Source of the DNA: Desulfamplus sp964425195
GTDB taxonomy: Bacteria; Desulfobacterota; Desulfobacteria; Desulfobacterales; Desulfobacteraceae
DNA: 64,000 nucleotides
Assembly: GCA_964425195.1 (NCBI GenBank)
Contig: CAYRLG010000017.1
Coordinates: 20,394-84,393 of the forward strand
Direction: 5' to 3'
Shown: piece after piece, positions 26,626 to 34,955 of the stretch
Layout of the letters: each line of letters opens with the position of its first letter
Position numbering within the stretch: position 1 is the first letter of the stretch
Translations under genes and position numbers: made by a program
The notes under the pieces: model-generated
What the model was told of the DNA's origin: nothing
The model's database searches: none
The model's input: the letters and a program-made list of their open reading frames with translations, nothing else

Positions 26626-27235
26626 GAAGTTTTATCCTCCACCTGTCTTGGTTATCCTGTGCAAAGCCTCAGTCCACAGGGTTGTGGAGAAATTCTCCCG
26701 AAAGCATTCTATAAAATGCTTCCTGATTTAGTTTAGTGAGTTCTCGCTCTCCAAGACAATGTGAAATTGTTAAATAGGGCTGCTGCTTCATGATAACTGT
26801 TTCTATCACCTTCCTTGTCATATCATAGTAATTAATATAGTATATTGTATTAATAGTATCTTTAATTGAAATATTTTTATACAACCATCCACATTTCCTC
26901 TCCGAGAGGAAATTGGATAGCCTAAACCAAAATTGCTTCATAAATAAGATTAGAAAATGTAGATAACGCAATATAAAAGCTATACCTATATGATATAGCT
27001 TCATATTATTTAGTTCCTGCACTTTAATCAATTGTTAGCTATAGCAGTTAAAATACTATAGATAGTAGTACTAACACATAACCCCAAACCAGCACTTCCT
27101 CCAACTTAAAGACTACAAGTCAGAATCAGATATTATATAATTGATGTGGTTACATAGATTGGCACTAATTAATCATTCTATATGGTTACTATTTTTTGGG
27201 CGGGGGAATAAGAATAATTTATCCCCCTTTATTAG
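26626..27235. other. 610-bp gap with palindromes; no convincing gene
   Basis: A 120-residue minus-strand frame (26669-27031) lacks an SD and normal composition. The stretch holds a 21-bp palindrome of arms ATTTCCTCTC/GAGAGGAAAT around one C (26893-26913), a TCCACA/TGTGGA hairpin near 26675-26690 and a GGGGG...CCCCC hairpin at 27202-27227. These may control the HTH-int pair or end the upstream gene. Confidence 0.5.
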
Positions 27236-27913
27236 TTAAACTACACGCAAATATCTTGGTCTTGGTTTACTTACCTTATAGGTGGTATGATTCTGTGGAT
27301 CATAAATAAACTTTTTACCACTTGAATCAGTCATTAGTTTATAACATGGAATGCCTTTACTTTCGATAAACTCTTCTGCAATGCCTTGTTTACCTTGCAG
27401 CCGTCTTAAAGCTGACAGAATAAGCATTTTAGTGATAGCAAACTCATGGATATAATGATTTTGATAATCAAACATTAACTCAATAGTATTGTCGCCTATA
27501 GGTGTATCCATTCCTATTTTATTAAGCTCTTCCATCGTGCTATAATAATCTTTTACTTCATATTTGCTGCCGTCATACTGTTTTTCAATTGGAAATATTG
27601 TAATTAATTCATTAGGAGTCAGTTTAGATATTAAGTCCTCAATCAGCAGTATCTTGTCATATAAACCATTGATTGTGTTATTATCAATAATTGATGGCTC
27701 TTTATTAGATAACGCATTAAACATCAACGGTAGTCCCCGTACTCCCCAATAAATAGTTCTTTTAATTTCATCTTTAGTTACTTGATTATTATGTTTAAGT
27801 TGCAGCAATATATGATTATAGCATATTCTCATATAGATTTTATTATAATCAACTGATTCTTTTTGTGGCGGTGTTGTTAAAACTTTAAAAGCGTGTTTAT
27901 TATTTATAGTCAT
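27236..27913 (-). CDS. Unknown protein, island paralog A
   Basis: I do not recognise this 225-residue protein. It is soluble, Ile/Asn/Lys-rich and closely similar along its whole length to the next gene (28203-28883). Shared blocks include IYWGVRGLPLMFN, LTPNELITIFPIEK, YEVKDYY, NKIGMD, GIPCY and a Tyr/Arg-rich C-terminus (YDPQN...PRYLRVV). A good SD (aaaaaggaac) precedes the ATG. It forms its own transcription unit with a hairpin at each side. Confidence 0.75.
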   Translation of the reverse strand: MTINNKHAFKVLTTPPQKESVDYNKIYMRICYNHILLQLKHNNQVTKDEIKRTIYWGVRGLPLMFNALSNKEPSIIDNNTINGLYDKILLIEDLISKLTPNELITIFPIEKQYDGSKYEVKDYYSTMEELNKIGMDTPIGDNTIELMFDYQNHYIHEFAITKMLILSALRRLQGKQGIAEEFIESKGIPCYKLMTDSSGKKFIYDPQNHTTYKVSKPRPRYLRVV

Positions 27914-28202
27914 ATTAAGTTCCTTTTTAATTAGTCATAATGATTGTAATCTTAATGGTAGTGCTTACACATCACAATCCAAGTAAATAGTAGTGCCAAC
28001 CTATCACAATCCTCCAACACCAATCCATGATATTGAAAGAGCCTTAAAAGGTGCTGCTTATACGACTGGCCTACTTAACATCATATATACTTTATCATTA
28101 CTATAGCCAGCATTAACGGTGTCTCTATATTATATATGGTTATTATTTCTTTGGTGGGGGGAATAAAAATAATTTATCCACCCCATGCCAATATCTTATT
28201 AG

Positions 28203-28883
28203 TTAAATAACAGATAAACGTCTTGGTCTCATTTTAAGACTTTTACTTTTATAAATATTATAATTCTGTGGATCATACATGAACTCTCTACCATTTGGAC
28301 AATCAATAAATTCATAACATGGAATACCATTCTTTTTAGACAACTTTTCCATAATAATCTTCTTACCTTGAATATGACTTAAAGCTGACAAAATACATAT
28401 TTTTGTTATAATAAAATTACAAAAATAATCATTTATATAATCACGCATCAACGCAGTAACATTATCACCTATAACTCTATCCATTCCTATCTTGTTAAGC
28501 ACTCCTATGGTTGTATAGTAATCTTTTACTTCATATTTATTGCTATTATAGCATTTTTCAATTGGAAATATTGTAATCAATTCATTAGGTGTTAATTTGG
28601 CAATTAATTCTTCAATTATTCGCGTTGTGGCAATAAGACCATCCAGTATATTATTTTTAGCAATGTTTGATAAGTCTTTCTTTAGTCCTTCATTAAACAG
28701 TAACGGTAGCCCCCTTACCCCCCAATAAATAGCTTTTTTAGTTTGGTCTTTAGTTAGTTGCGTAATATTTCCAAGTTGTCCCCAGAAATGATTCAAAAAC
28801 ATTTTGGCATAAATTTTATCGTATTCAACTTGTTTTGCTGATGGTTCTAAAACTGTAAAAGCATAGTTATTAATTGTATTCAT
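28203..28883 (-). CDS. Unknown protein, island paralog B
   Basis: This 226-residue protein is the tandem partner of 27236-27913. It keeps the same order of conserved blocks (IYWGVRGLPLLFN, LTPNELITIFPIEK, KYEVKDYY, LNKIGMD, GIPCYEF, FMYDPQNY, RPRRLSVI). Divergence is spread evenly, which suggests an old duplication with both copies under selection. The downstream hairpin and upstream leader motif are duplicated with it. No known domain was seen. Confidence 0.75.
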   Translation of the reverse strand: MNTINNYAFTVLEPSAKQVEYDKIYAKMFLNHFWGQLGNITQLTKDQTKKAIYWGVRGLPLLFNEGLKKDLSNIAKNNILDGLIATTRIIEELIAKLTPNELITIFPIEKCYNSNKYEVKDYYTTIGVLNKIGMDRVIGDNVTALMRDYINDYFCNFIITKICILSALSHIQGKKIIMEKLSKKNGIPCYEFIDCPNGREFMYDPQNYNIYKSKSLKMRPRRLSVI

Positions 28884-29232
28884 GATAATAAATTCCTTTT
28901 TAATTAGTTATAATAAAATGATAATCTTAATGGTAGTACTAACACATCAAAATCCAATGTATTCATGCTACAGTAAATAAGTATAAGTTATATACCAAGT
29001 AGTCATAACCATTCAGTAACTCAATTATCAACCTAAGTATCTATCAATTAGAATATGATAGGGAAGATGAGTAAAAGAAGATATAGGGCTTATTGTGTCA
29101 GTACTATATTTAATGTTGATACTTGAAGATGTTAATGGTTGGTACTTAGATACTTTAATGATGTTAAGATAGTAGTAATATAGTTTAACTCTTACTATAG
29201 TATAATATTTTATAGTTTTTTACACTGGCAGG

Positions 29233-29337
29233 GTGAGTAGTGAGTACTAGTGAGCACAGAAAATTAGTTAATTTTTACATAAAGTACTCATATATAAAAA
29301 ACCCTGAAATTAATACTCATCTCTACTCACCTCTCAC
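29233..29337. other. Iteron-like dyad, candidate replication origin
   Basis: Seven near-copies of GTGAGTAN occur in 105 bp. Three are in plus orientation (29233, 29240, 29250) and four in minus orientation (29284-29291, 29313-29320, 29323-29330, 29331-29337). They face each other across an AT-rich centre (29258-29283). The site lies just downstream of the primase/helicase gene, as origins often do in P4-like elements. Function is inferred. Confidence 0.55.
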
Positions 29338-29415
29338 CCCATAGTGCTATTGTCAGAAGTTATAAATATTATTGTAATAGTAATAGATGAAATAGAACTA
29401 CTGGTAATGATATAA

Positions 29416-31707
29416 TTAATTTACCATAACTGATTGAGTTAATTCCGATGTACTTAACTCCAATAGACCTGATGGTAATTCTGGAAATAGTACTTCTGTT
29501 CCTATTTTGATACTAAGTCCTCTCCAACCTTGCACTCGTTTCTTAGTTACTTGTCCAATAGTAAATCCTTTCTCACGGAACTTATCCCACAAAGTATTTT
29601 TTCTAATCTGGTACTCGCTATTGACTTCACACCATTTAGTATAGGCACTATAGAGGTCGCTTGAAGTAACTATTAAATCTTCACCTACCACACAGCAATC
29701 ACTGATGAAGTTACCTACAGTATCCATCTCCTGTCTATAGTCATCAGTAGCATTAATTACCTCTGGAGGAACACCAATACCATTCTTGAGCCAGTCTAAA
29801 CAGCCTGCTATAGCCCAGTTGAGTATGCCGCTTAGTTCCTGCTCTAATTTATTGAGTAATTGTTTATCACGTTCTTCTGCTGGTATTGATACTTCAAATG
29901 GTATCAGTTTAATTCTTCTCCAAATCGCATTATCAGTTCCTTTTATGATAGGTCTGTTATTAGTAGCTAAAAATATTTTATACTCAGGTTTAAATTCAAA
30001 AAATTCTTGATGTAAGAACCTTGCAGTCAAAACATCATCACCAGTCATTTGCTTTATGAGGTTCTCAGCTAAACGATGCTCGGCTTCTGACTCAGATGCA
30101 GTAATAAATCTTGCACCTTTCATACGTGCTACATCATTTGGAATGCCACCTTGTTTTTTAACCAATAAAGTATCAGTACTGGTGTTTTGAGAGTAATCAC
30201 CCAGCATATTAGATATAGTTCTTAGAAAAGTAGATTTACCATTAGCCCCTGCACCCCATAACAGGAATAGACATTGTTCAGAAACATCGCCTGTCAGTGA
30301 GTAGCCTACAACTCTCTGTAGGAAGTTTATCAATGGTAGATTACCGTCCATCACTCGTAATAGAAACTGCTCCCATACTGGGCATGTAGCATCTTCATCA
30401 TATTTAACAGGTGCTATTTTAGTGATAAAGTTATCTTTATCATGAGGCAGCAACTGACCAGTCTTAAGATTAACAGTGCCATTCTGACAGTTTAACAGAT
30501 ACAGGTCTTTATCAAATTGAGCTGGTAATATTGGAAGTTCACTTTTTGCTAATGATACCATTGACTTTATACGTCCGTTAGATTCTGATGATATAGCATG
30601 TTTAACTATTGCTTGACGCTTGCTATCATCAGAAGTTTTTTGAGCTTCATTGTAGATACCTCTAACAGTTGCTTTAGCTATCTGATTCACAATACCCATA
30701 CCATCTTCTGACCATCGAGTGCCATCCCACACCATCCATTTTTCCCAGTGATGGCAGTATTTGAGTGTATTGCTGTGATAATGAGCCATACGTTCCGCAT
30801 TACCTAAATCACTTAAGTTAAAGGTTTTATGTTTATTATTATCAGTATCATTTTTAATATTAGTTAGTGCTTTTTCTATAGTCATCTGACCATATGTTTT
30901 GCCATCAAATGAGTGTACTTCATTCCACTTGCTTCTGAATAAGCCCGACTTTCTAAATATTCTATCTATGATAGCTAGATCATTGCTGCAATAATATCCA
31001 ATCATTCTGCAAAGTGCCAGATCAGCTTCACTATGGCTGGTGTATCCTTCTATATTGCCATTCCAGAGGTTGTTAAACTTCTGCTTTTTAAATGCCTGCC
31101 CAAGCATTGCAGCATCTCCATCAGAAATATTATGTTTAGTTACCGCCTGCTGAAATAGAATATCAAGAATATTATCTACATTAATAATCTCTTGAGTAGT
31201 ATCTGGTAAAGAATTGCCAGTTACAGTGAAGAATCTTCCTTTATCATAAACTTCAACCTTGCCTTTGCGATGACCTCCTGCTGGTAGTTTACCTTTAATA
31301 ATAATATGCAAACCTTCACCAGATGGGCTGATTTCAGTGTAGCTGTTTATCTTTTTAACAAGTGATGCTATCTCAGGAAGTATTTTTCCATCAACTATAC
31401 AGTCATCAAAATCTATGCCGATAAATGGATCATCATTAGTAAAAACAAAACCTACACCATCAGCCTTGCCGGACTGATAATAACCCAGAGCATTTTCAAA
31501 AGTTGTCCATGTTGCAGCATCATTAACTAATGCCGCAACTCCGTTAGTTGGATTAACTGGTATCTTCTTACCATTAAGAATTTTTTTCCATGCTACCCAT
31601 TGATTTAATGTTTTCATTGCATCAGGGATGTTTTTAATTTGTACAGCTTTATTACCAAGTGTTTCAACTTGAGAGTCAATAGATTTTTCATTAAAATTTT
31701 TAAACAT
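29416..31707 (-). CDS. Replication protein: PrimPol-like primase with SF3 helicase (P4 alpha/NrS-1 type)
   Basis: The N-terminal 200 residues look like an archaeo-eukaryotic primase-polymerase: MKTLNQWVAWK, FIGIDFDDCIVDG with the metal-binding acidic residues, and SPSGEGLHIIIKGK. A middle D5-type region leads to an SF3 helicase with Walker A LWGAGANGKSTFLR, Walker B FITASESEAE-like and the ATNNRPIIKGTDNAIWRR sensor block. The C-terminus resembles a winged helix. The protein would unwind and prime the element's own origin. Size (763 residues) and order match phage and plasmid 'primase C-terminal' proteins. It is the main replication gene of the island. Confidence 0.9.
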   Translation of the reverse strand: MFKNFNEKSIDSQVETLGNKAVQIKNIPDAMKTLNQWVAWKKILNGKKIPVNPTNGVAALVNDAATWTTFENALGYYQSGKADGVGFVFTNDDPFIGIDFDDCIVDGKILPEIASLVKKINSYTEISPSGEGLHIIIKGKLPAGGHRKGKVEVYDKGRFFTVTGNSLPDTTQEIINVDNILDILFQQAVTKHNISDGDAAMLGQAFKKQKFNNLWNGNIEGYTSHSEADLALCRMIGYYCSNDLAIIDRIFRKSGLFRSKWNEVHSFDGKTYGQMTIEKALTNIKNDTDNNKHKTFNLSDLGNAERMAHYHSNTLKYCHHWEKWMVWDGTRWSEDGMGIVNQIAKATVRGIYNEAQKTSDDSKRQAIVKHAISSESNGRIKSMVSLAKSELPILPAQFDKDLYLLNCQNGTVNLKTGQLLPHDKDNFITKIAPVKYDEDATCPVWEQFLLRVMDGNLPLINFLQRVVGYSLTGDVSEQCLFLLWGAGANGKSTFLRTISNMLGDYSQNTSTDTLLVKKQGGIPNDVARMKGARFITASESEAEHRLAENLIKQMTGDDVLTARFLHQEFFEFKPEYKIFLATNNRPIIKGTDNAIWRRIKLIPFEVSIPAEERDKQLLNKLEQELSGILNWAIAGCLDWLKNGIGVPPEVINATDDYRQEMDTVGNFISDCCVVGEDLIVTSSDLYSAYTKWCEVNSEYQIRKNTLWDKFREKGFTIGQVTKKRVQGWRGLSIKIGTEVLFPELPSGLLELSTSELTQSVMVN

Positions 31708-32180
31708 AAATGCTCCTATAAATTAGTGTGGAAGACTATTTGTCATTTATCCACGGTTTAAATTATCCAGAACACGCTCTTAATTTATGCTGTTCTGGTT
31801 TAGTTCGATAAGAAACCGAACTTATTTGGTGATAGGTCACTTATTTATAAGTGCCTTCGCCTGTAATTTTATAGGTTCAAACATTTAAAAATATAAAAAT
31901 ATTAATTTTTTTGATTAAAACGCTTGATTTTTTTTGTCTTAGTTGATATAGATAGATAGTTTATCTATAAGTTAAGATGACAATCCATAAATTGTCAATA
32001 CCATTTCTGTGTTTTTTTAGCCCCCTCACCAAAAAAAATTTCGAGTGGGGGGCTAAAAATGATTTACTTAATTTTTAAATTCTCCTTTTCCAATCACCTA
32101 TAAAACAATATCTCCCTAATGAAGCATCTAAATTTTTGAGCTTATCTTTTTTTGCAAGAATCTCTTTTCCGATTTTAATA
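31708..32180. other. 473-bp gap with several hairpins
   Basis: Inverted repeats include CCAGAACA/TGTTCTGG (near 31770-31802), AGTTCG/CGAACT just after it, CACTTATTTATAAGTG (near 31850) and the strong GC-rich stem at 32019-32055. No gene was found. It forms the leader of the primase gene, so structured control of replication is possible. Confidence 0.5.
32019..32055. terminator. Strong bidirectional terminator
   Basis: TAGCCCCCTCAC-type left arm (from 32018) pairs with GTGGGGGGCTA (32045-32055), with T-run before and A-run after, so it can stop transcription in both directions. It closes the MerR-like operon on the minus strand. Confidence 0.8.
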
Positions 32181-32360
32181 TTATTCTTTGTTCAGCCGTT
32201 TATTCATCAACTTGATCTCAAAATTTGTTGTTTCAATTAGAATTTTTTTTACATCATTATCTAAGTTAGTATCTGCGTCATAATTATTTTTTAATTTTGA
32301 AAAGTCATTGGTTAAGATATGAATTGCTACTATTTCATCATTAATTTGTTCATTGATCAT
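32181..32360 (-). CDS. Small 59-residue protein
   Basis: This short gene starts two bases after the MerR-like gene ends and its SD (ggagg) is embedded in that gene's last codons (GAG GAT TTT). The product begins MINEQINDEIVAIHILTNDF and ends NFEIKLMNKRLNKE; it is helical and acidic, with no known domain. Spacing and SD make translation very likely. It may act with the MerR-like protein. Confidence 0.72.
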   Translation of the reverse strand: MINEQINDEIVAIHILTNDFSKLKNNYDADTNLDNDVKKILIETTNFEIKLMNKRLNKE

Positions 32361-32362
32361 AA

Positions 32363-32611
32363 TTAAAAATCCTCCATAGTTGTTGTTATTTTTGCTGCTG
32401 CTGATTTTAAAGTTAATCCTTGATCCACATAATTTTTAAACATTTTGATAAGTTCCAAATCTCCTTCTGAATACCTTCTAAACCATCTCTTACCAGACAT
32501 CATACGTGATGGTATCGGTATATATTTTTGTTTCTCCCAAAATCTTAATGTATTAGCTGATACATTAACAATTTTAGATAAGTCCCCAATGCTGTAACAT
32601 TTTAATTCCAT
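32363..32611 (-). CDS. MerR-type helix-turn-helix regulator (short)
   Basis: The 82-residue protein is essentially one MerR DNA-binding domain: YSIGDLSKIVNVSANTLRFWEKQKYIPIPSRM, then RRYSEGDLELIKMFKNYVDQGLTLKSAAAKI. It lacks a ligand-binding tail, like excisionase or phage-type MerR proteins. The start at 32611 follows ggaggatttcttt. It leads a two-gene unit with the 59-residue protein. Confidence 0.85.
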   Translation of the reverse strand: MELKCYSIGDLSKIVNVSANTLRFWEKQKYIPIPSRMMSGKRWFRRYSEGDLELIKMFKNYVDQGLTLKSAAAKITTTMEDF

Positions 32612-32759
32612 AAAGAAATCCTCCAATATTAAATAGTTTTATTATTAAGAGAGTTATATAATTATGCTCTCTACTATATAAGAGGTTACATTAATATGTC
32701 ATAAAACCAATTCGTATGATGGAAACAAGTAATTATTCGGTCTCCATTCATGCTATAGG

Positions 32760-33068
32760 TTAGAAGACAGCCTCAGATATTTTGATTGTTAAGCCTATCT
32801 GTTCGTAAGCTGGATGCCTATTCGTGCATTCAAATTTAGCTATAAAACGTTTACCGCTATCAATTGCAGGTGCGATATTAGCAGCTACTATTTTTGATAA
32901 ATAGCCCAATTCTAAAGAACCTATAACGACCTTTACAGCATTGGCATCATACTTATTTTTAGGCTCTCTAATAAGTTCACAATCGGTTAGGTCACTACAA
33001 GCAAAAAAGTTAATGTTTTGTTGTCTATCTCCGTATGAAACACCGGCTAATTTAGTACTTAAAACCAT
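32760..33068 (-). CDS. HIRAN-domain protein
   Basis: The 102-residue sequence matches the HIRAN domain: VLSTKLAGVSYGDRQ, CELIREPKNKYDANAVKVVIGSLELGYLSKIVAANIAPAI. HIRAN domains bind DNA 3' ends or damaged DNA and often occur alone in phages and islands. The start at 33068 follows ggaggatattttt. It may help the ERF/RecB-like recombination system of the element. Confidence 0.85.
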   Translation of the reverse strand: MVLSTKLAGVSYGDRQQNINFFACSDLTDCELIREPKNKYDANAVKVVIGSLELGYLSKIVAANIAPAIDSGKRFIAKFECTNRHPAYEQIGLTIKISEAVF

Positions 33069-33108
33069 AAAAATATCCTCCAAAATAAAAAATAAATTAA
33101 TATTACAG

Positions 33109-33262
33109 GTGTCTCCATATGCTGGAAACACCCATTTTCACGATGCTTTAGCATAGATTTATAGATAAAATAGTATTGCGAAGAAAGCTCTGTATTTTGA
33201 AAATAGAGCTTCCACAAATTTATTTATCTGAAAAAATAAGGAAACTGCAATAAAACAGTTTC
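33109..33262 (-). other. Cluster of three hairpins upstream of the HIRAN gene
   Basis: Stems are GGTGTCTCCA/TGGAAACACC (33109-33133), GAAAGCTCT with AGAGCTTCC (33183-33212) and GAAACTG/CAGTTTC (33241-33262), the last followed on the minus strand by a T-run. They may be terminators or the body of a small RNA made from the promoter array upstream. Confidence 0.6.
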
Positions 33263-33459
33263 ACTTCGGTCTTCAACTGAAGACTATGATGTAGGAAATT
33301 TGGATGGAACGATTTGGTTCTATTTGAGATGGGGGTGGAAGAATTAATAATAGGCGACCCAATACGACGTAGAGGGCAAGTGCTTTATTGAAGTCAATTA
33401 CTATAAAACCGGTCTTATTATAATAAAATGTAGTAACTGACTTTGTTGACCAAATAAAA

Positions 33460-33481
33460 ATGGCCTTTCGAGAAAGGCCAT
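33460..33481. terminator. Intrinsic terminator, both directions
   Basis: Perfect 9-bp stem ATGGCCTTT (33460-33468) and AAAGGCCAT (33473-33481), loop CGAG. T-rich tracts follow on both strands. It sits about 25-40 bp downstream of the start expected for the last promoter of the array at 33505-34028. Confidence 0.85.
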
Positions 33482-33504
33482 CTAATTTTTTTCTTACTAT
33501 CAAT

Positions 33505-34028
33505 ATTCTAAGACAGAACTAATAACTTGTCAAGAGTGATACATTACTTTTTTATAATTCCTAAACTAATTTGGAGCATAAAAGCAGGTGTTTTACTTTC
33601 ACATAAGTTAAGCATAAATGAACAAATGTCAAGGGTATGTATCAAAAAAACTTTATAGTTTTCGGGGCTGAAATATGAATTAATATTATGACATAAAAAT
33701 AAGTAACGATACTCATAATGTCAATGGCGTCACATAAATTTTTTTATTATTCTTTCACAAAGTTGGATTAGAAATAGTAAGTGATTTACTCTCATTAATA
33801 TAAGCATAAAAGAACAAATGTCAATATGTCTATATCACAAAAACTTGTTAATTCTTAAACATAAATCGGGGCTGAAATAGTAATTAATTTATTGAATTAT
33901 AATAAGTAATAATGCTCTAATGTCAAGTATGATACATCAAGTTTTTTTATAATTATTAACAACATTTTAGTCTGAAAGAGTAGTTCTATTTCAGATAAAT
34001 AGAATAGGCATAAAGGATTAAATGTCAA
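33505..34028 (-). promoter_or_regulatory. Tandem array of six sigma70-like promoters in about 100-bp repeats
   Basis: On the minus strand six TTGACA boxes lie at 34023-34028, 33921-33926, 33819-33824, 33719-33724, 33627-33632 and 33528-33533, spaced 102, 102, 100, 92 and 99 bp. Five have good -10 boxes 16-17 bp away: TATTCT, TATTAT, TATATT, TATTTT and TAGAAT; the fifth in the list (33627) has only TAACTT. Units also share ACTATTTCAGCCCCGA-like and AATTATAAAAAA...TGTATCA blocks. No gene overlaps the array. Each unit could give an RNA of about 65 nt, or a nested set ending at 33460-33481. Confidence 0.7.
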
Positions 34029-34177
34029 CAGTAATATTAACTAATAATAACATAGATAAAATTTTAGTAGTGCTTACCAATAACATTACTTAGTGCTTCA
34101 CTTAGCACCAACTTGAATACATAAATTTTTAAATGTATAACGAGGTGAAAGAAAGCAGTGACTGTAGGAGGCGTGTA

Positions 34178-34267
34178 ATGAGTTCAGGAGTGGATTGTGG
34201 CAGTGTTATGATACTTAACATGGCTATATCTCTATGTGTATTGTGGGGCATTGTAGATAGGTTATAA
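34178..34267 (+). CDS. Candidate 29-residue membrane peptide
   Basis: An ATG with a full SD (aggagg, six-base spacing) opens a 29-codon frame whose centre, VMILNMAISLCVLWGIV, is a single hydrophobic helix ending in DRL. This resembles type I toxin or small phage membrane peptides. It lies opposite in strand to the promoter array. The call rests on SD plus hydrophobicity only. Confidence 0.35.
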   Translation: MSSGVDCGSVMILNMAISLCVLWGIVDRL

Positions 34268-34335
34268 TTGATTTATAGAAATGCTGTAACACTATATGAG
34301 GCGTGACATTAACTGAGTATTTGTGGCTGTAGATT

Positions 34336-34432
34336 GGTTAGCACTACTATATTAAAGTATGCGTGGATTATATCTTGTTATATAATGTAGATGGATTAGG
34401 ACTGCTATCTAAATTGATTAGCACTACTACTA
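34336..34432. repeat. Dispersed TAGTAGTGCTAAC-like motif
   Basis: Inverted copies of this motif (GGTTAGCACTACTA at 34336; GATTAGCACTACTACTA at 34416; a weaker one near 34393) match plus-strand copies at 27064, 27957, 27988, 28932 and 34067. The motif is confined to non-coding parts of the island in this window and may be a binding site. No gene was found at 34268-34499. Confidence 0.45.
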
Positions 34433-34499
34433 TACAACTTTATTATAACTAACATATAATTGAATCAGTATAAGTAGGGCGGGTTAAAATTTTTCAATA

Positions 34500-34697
34500 T
34501 TATCTGTCGTCATAAGAGCCTACTTTATCTGTATATGTCATTATATCATTCAAAATATGTTGTTTACATTGAGCGCATATAGAATGAGTTTCAACTGGCA
34601 GCCCCATTGATTCCATTTTTAGAGCGAATGAATTAGCAGGAGCATCCTTCTCTCCCATGTAACAACCACAGTAACTACAACGAATTTGATAAATCAT
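34500..34697 (-). CDS. Small zinc-ribbon protein
   Basis: The 65-residue product starts MIYQIRCSYCGCYMGEKDAP and later has HSICAQCKQHILND: two CX2C pairs that would bind one zinc. The start at 34697 follows aaaggagat; a longer frame to 34760 runs through the terminator upstream and is rejected. Small zinc ribbons are common in phages and islands as accessory proteins. Role unknown. Confidence 0.75.
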   Translation of the reverse strand: MIYQIRCSYCGCYMGEKDAPANSFALKMESMGLPVETHSICAQCKQHILNDIMTYTDKVGSYDDR

Positions 34698-34719
34698 TGG
34701 TATCTCCTTTAAATTTAAA

Positions 34720-34757
34720 AAGGGCATTAACAGCCAGTTATGACCGCTAATGCCCTT
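34720..34757 (-). terminator. Intrinsic terminator
   Basis: Perfect 10-bp outer stem AAGGGCATTA (34720-34729) and TAATGCCCTT (34748-34757), with T5 and an AT-rich tail on the minus strand. It ends the unit containing the acidic 50-residue gene. Confidence 0.85.
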
Positions 34758-34786
34758 CAAGTTAATTTTAATGTTATATTGTTCAG

Positions 34787-34939
34787 TTATTTAAATGTAT
34801 GGTATGGTAATGAATCGTAGTAACTGTTTTGAGATTCAACCTCATACTCATCAATATCCTCTTCTTCAACATCACTCCCTGGCTCATCATCATCTGGTGG
34901 GTCTAAGTTATAATCACAATTATAAGCTGAAATTTTCAT
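34787..34939 (-). CDS. Small, very acidic 50-residue protein
   Basis: An ATG with SD aaggag opens a 50-codon frame. The product has an acidic core (PPDDDEPGSDVEEEDIDEYE) and an aromatic tail (NSYYDSLPYHTF). Strong negative charge and small size recall DNA-mimic antirestriction or anti-repressor proteins, and the neighbouring gene is ArdC-like, but there is no sequence proof. It lies in the same direction as its neighbours, between a terminator and the next gene. Confidence 0.65.
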   Translation of the reverse strand: MKISAYNCDYNLDPPDDDEPGSDVEEEDIDEYEVESQNSYYDSLPYHTFK

Positions 34940-34955
34940 TGTTTTTTCTCCTTAA

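Larger units (their letters stand above)
27202..28955 (-). repeat. Tandem duplication of a gene with its leader and hairpin
   Basis: The two paralogs start 970 bp apart. Each has downstream a GGGGG...CCCCC-type hairpin (27202-27227; 28156-28186) and upstream a shared leader containing taatcttaatggtagt, then acacatca and aatcc (27951-27980; 28926-28955). The duplicated unit therefore covered regulatory sequence too. Confidence 0.75.

Noticed and set aside
26669..27031. 120-residue minus-strand frame upstream of the HTH gene
   Set aside because: No ribosome site, composition unlike neighbours, and it runs through a perfect palindrome at 26893-26913; probably non-coding.
33273..33503. 76-residue minus-strand frame after the promoter array
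   Set aside because: TTG start without SD and its coding sequence would contain the strong terminator at 33460-33481.
33528..34028. CRISPR array at the 100-bp-period repeats
   Set aside because: Repeat units are degenerate over about 100 bp and do not consist of identical short repeats with unique spacers; the conserved parts are promoter boxes.
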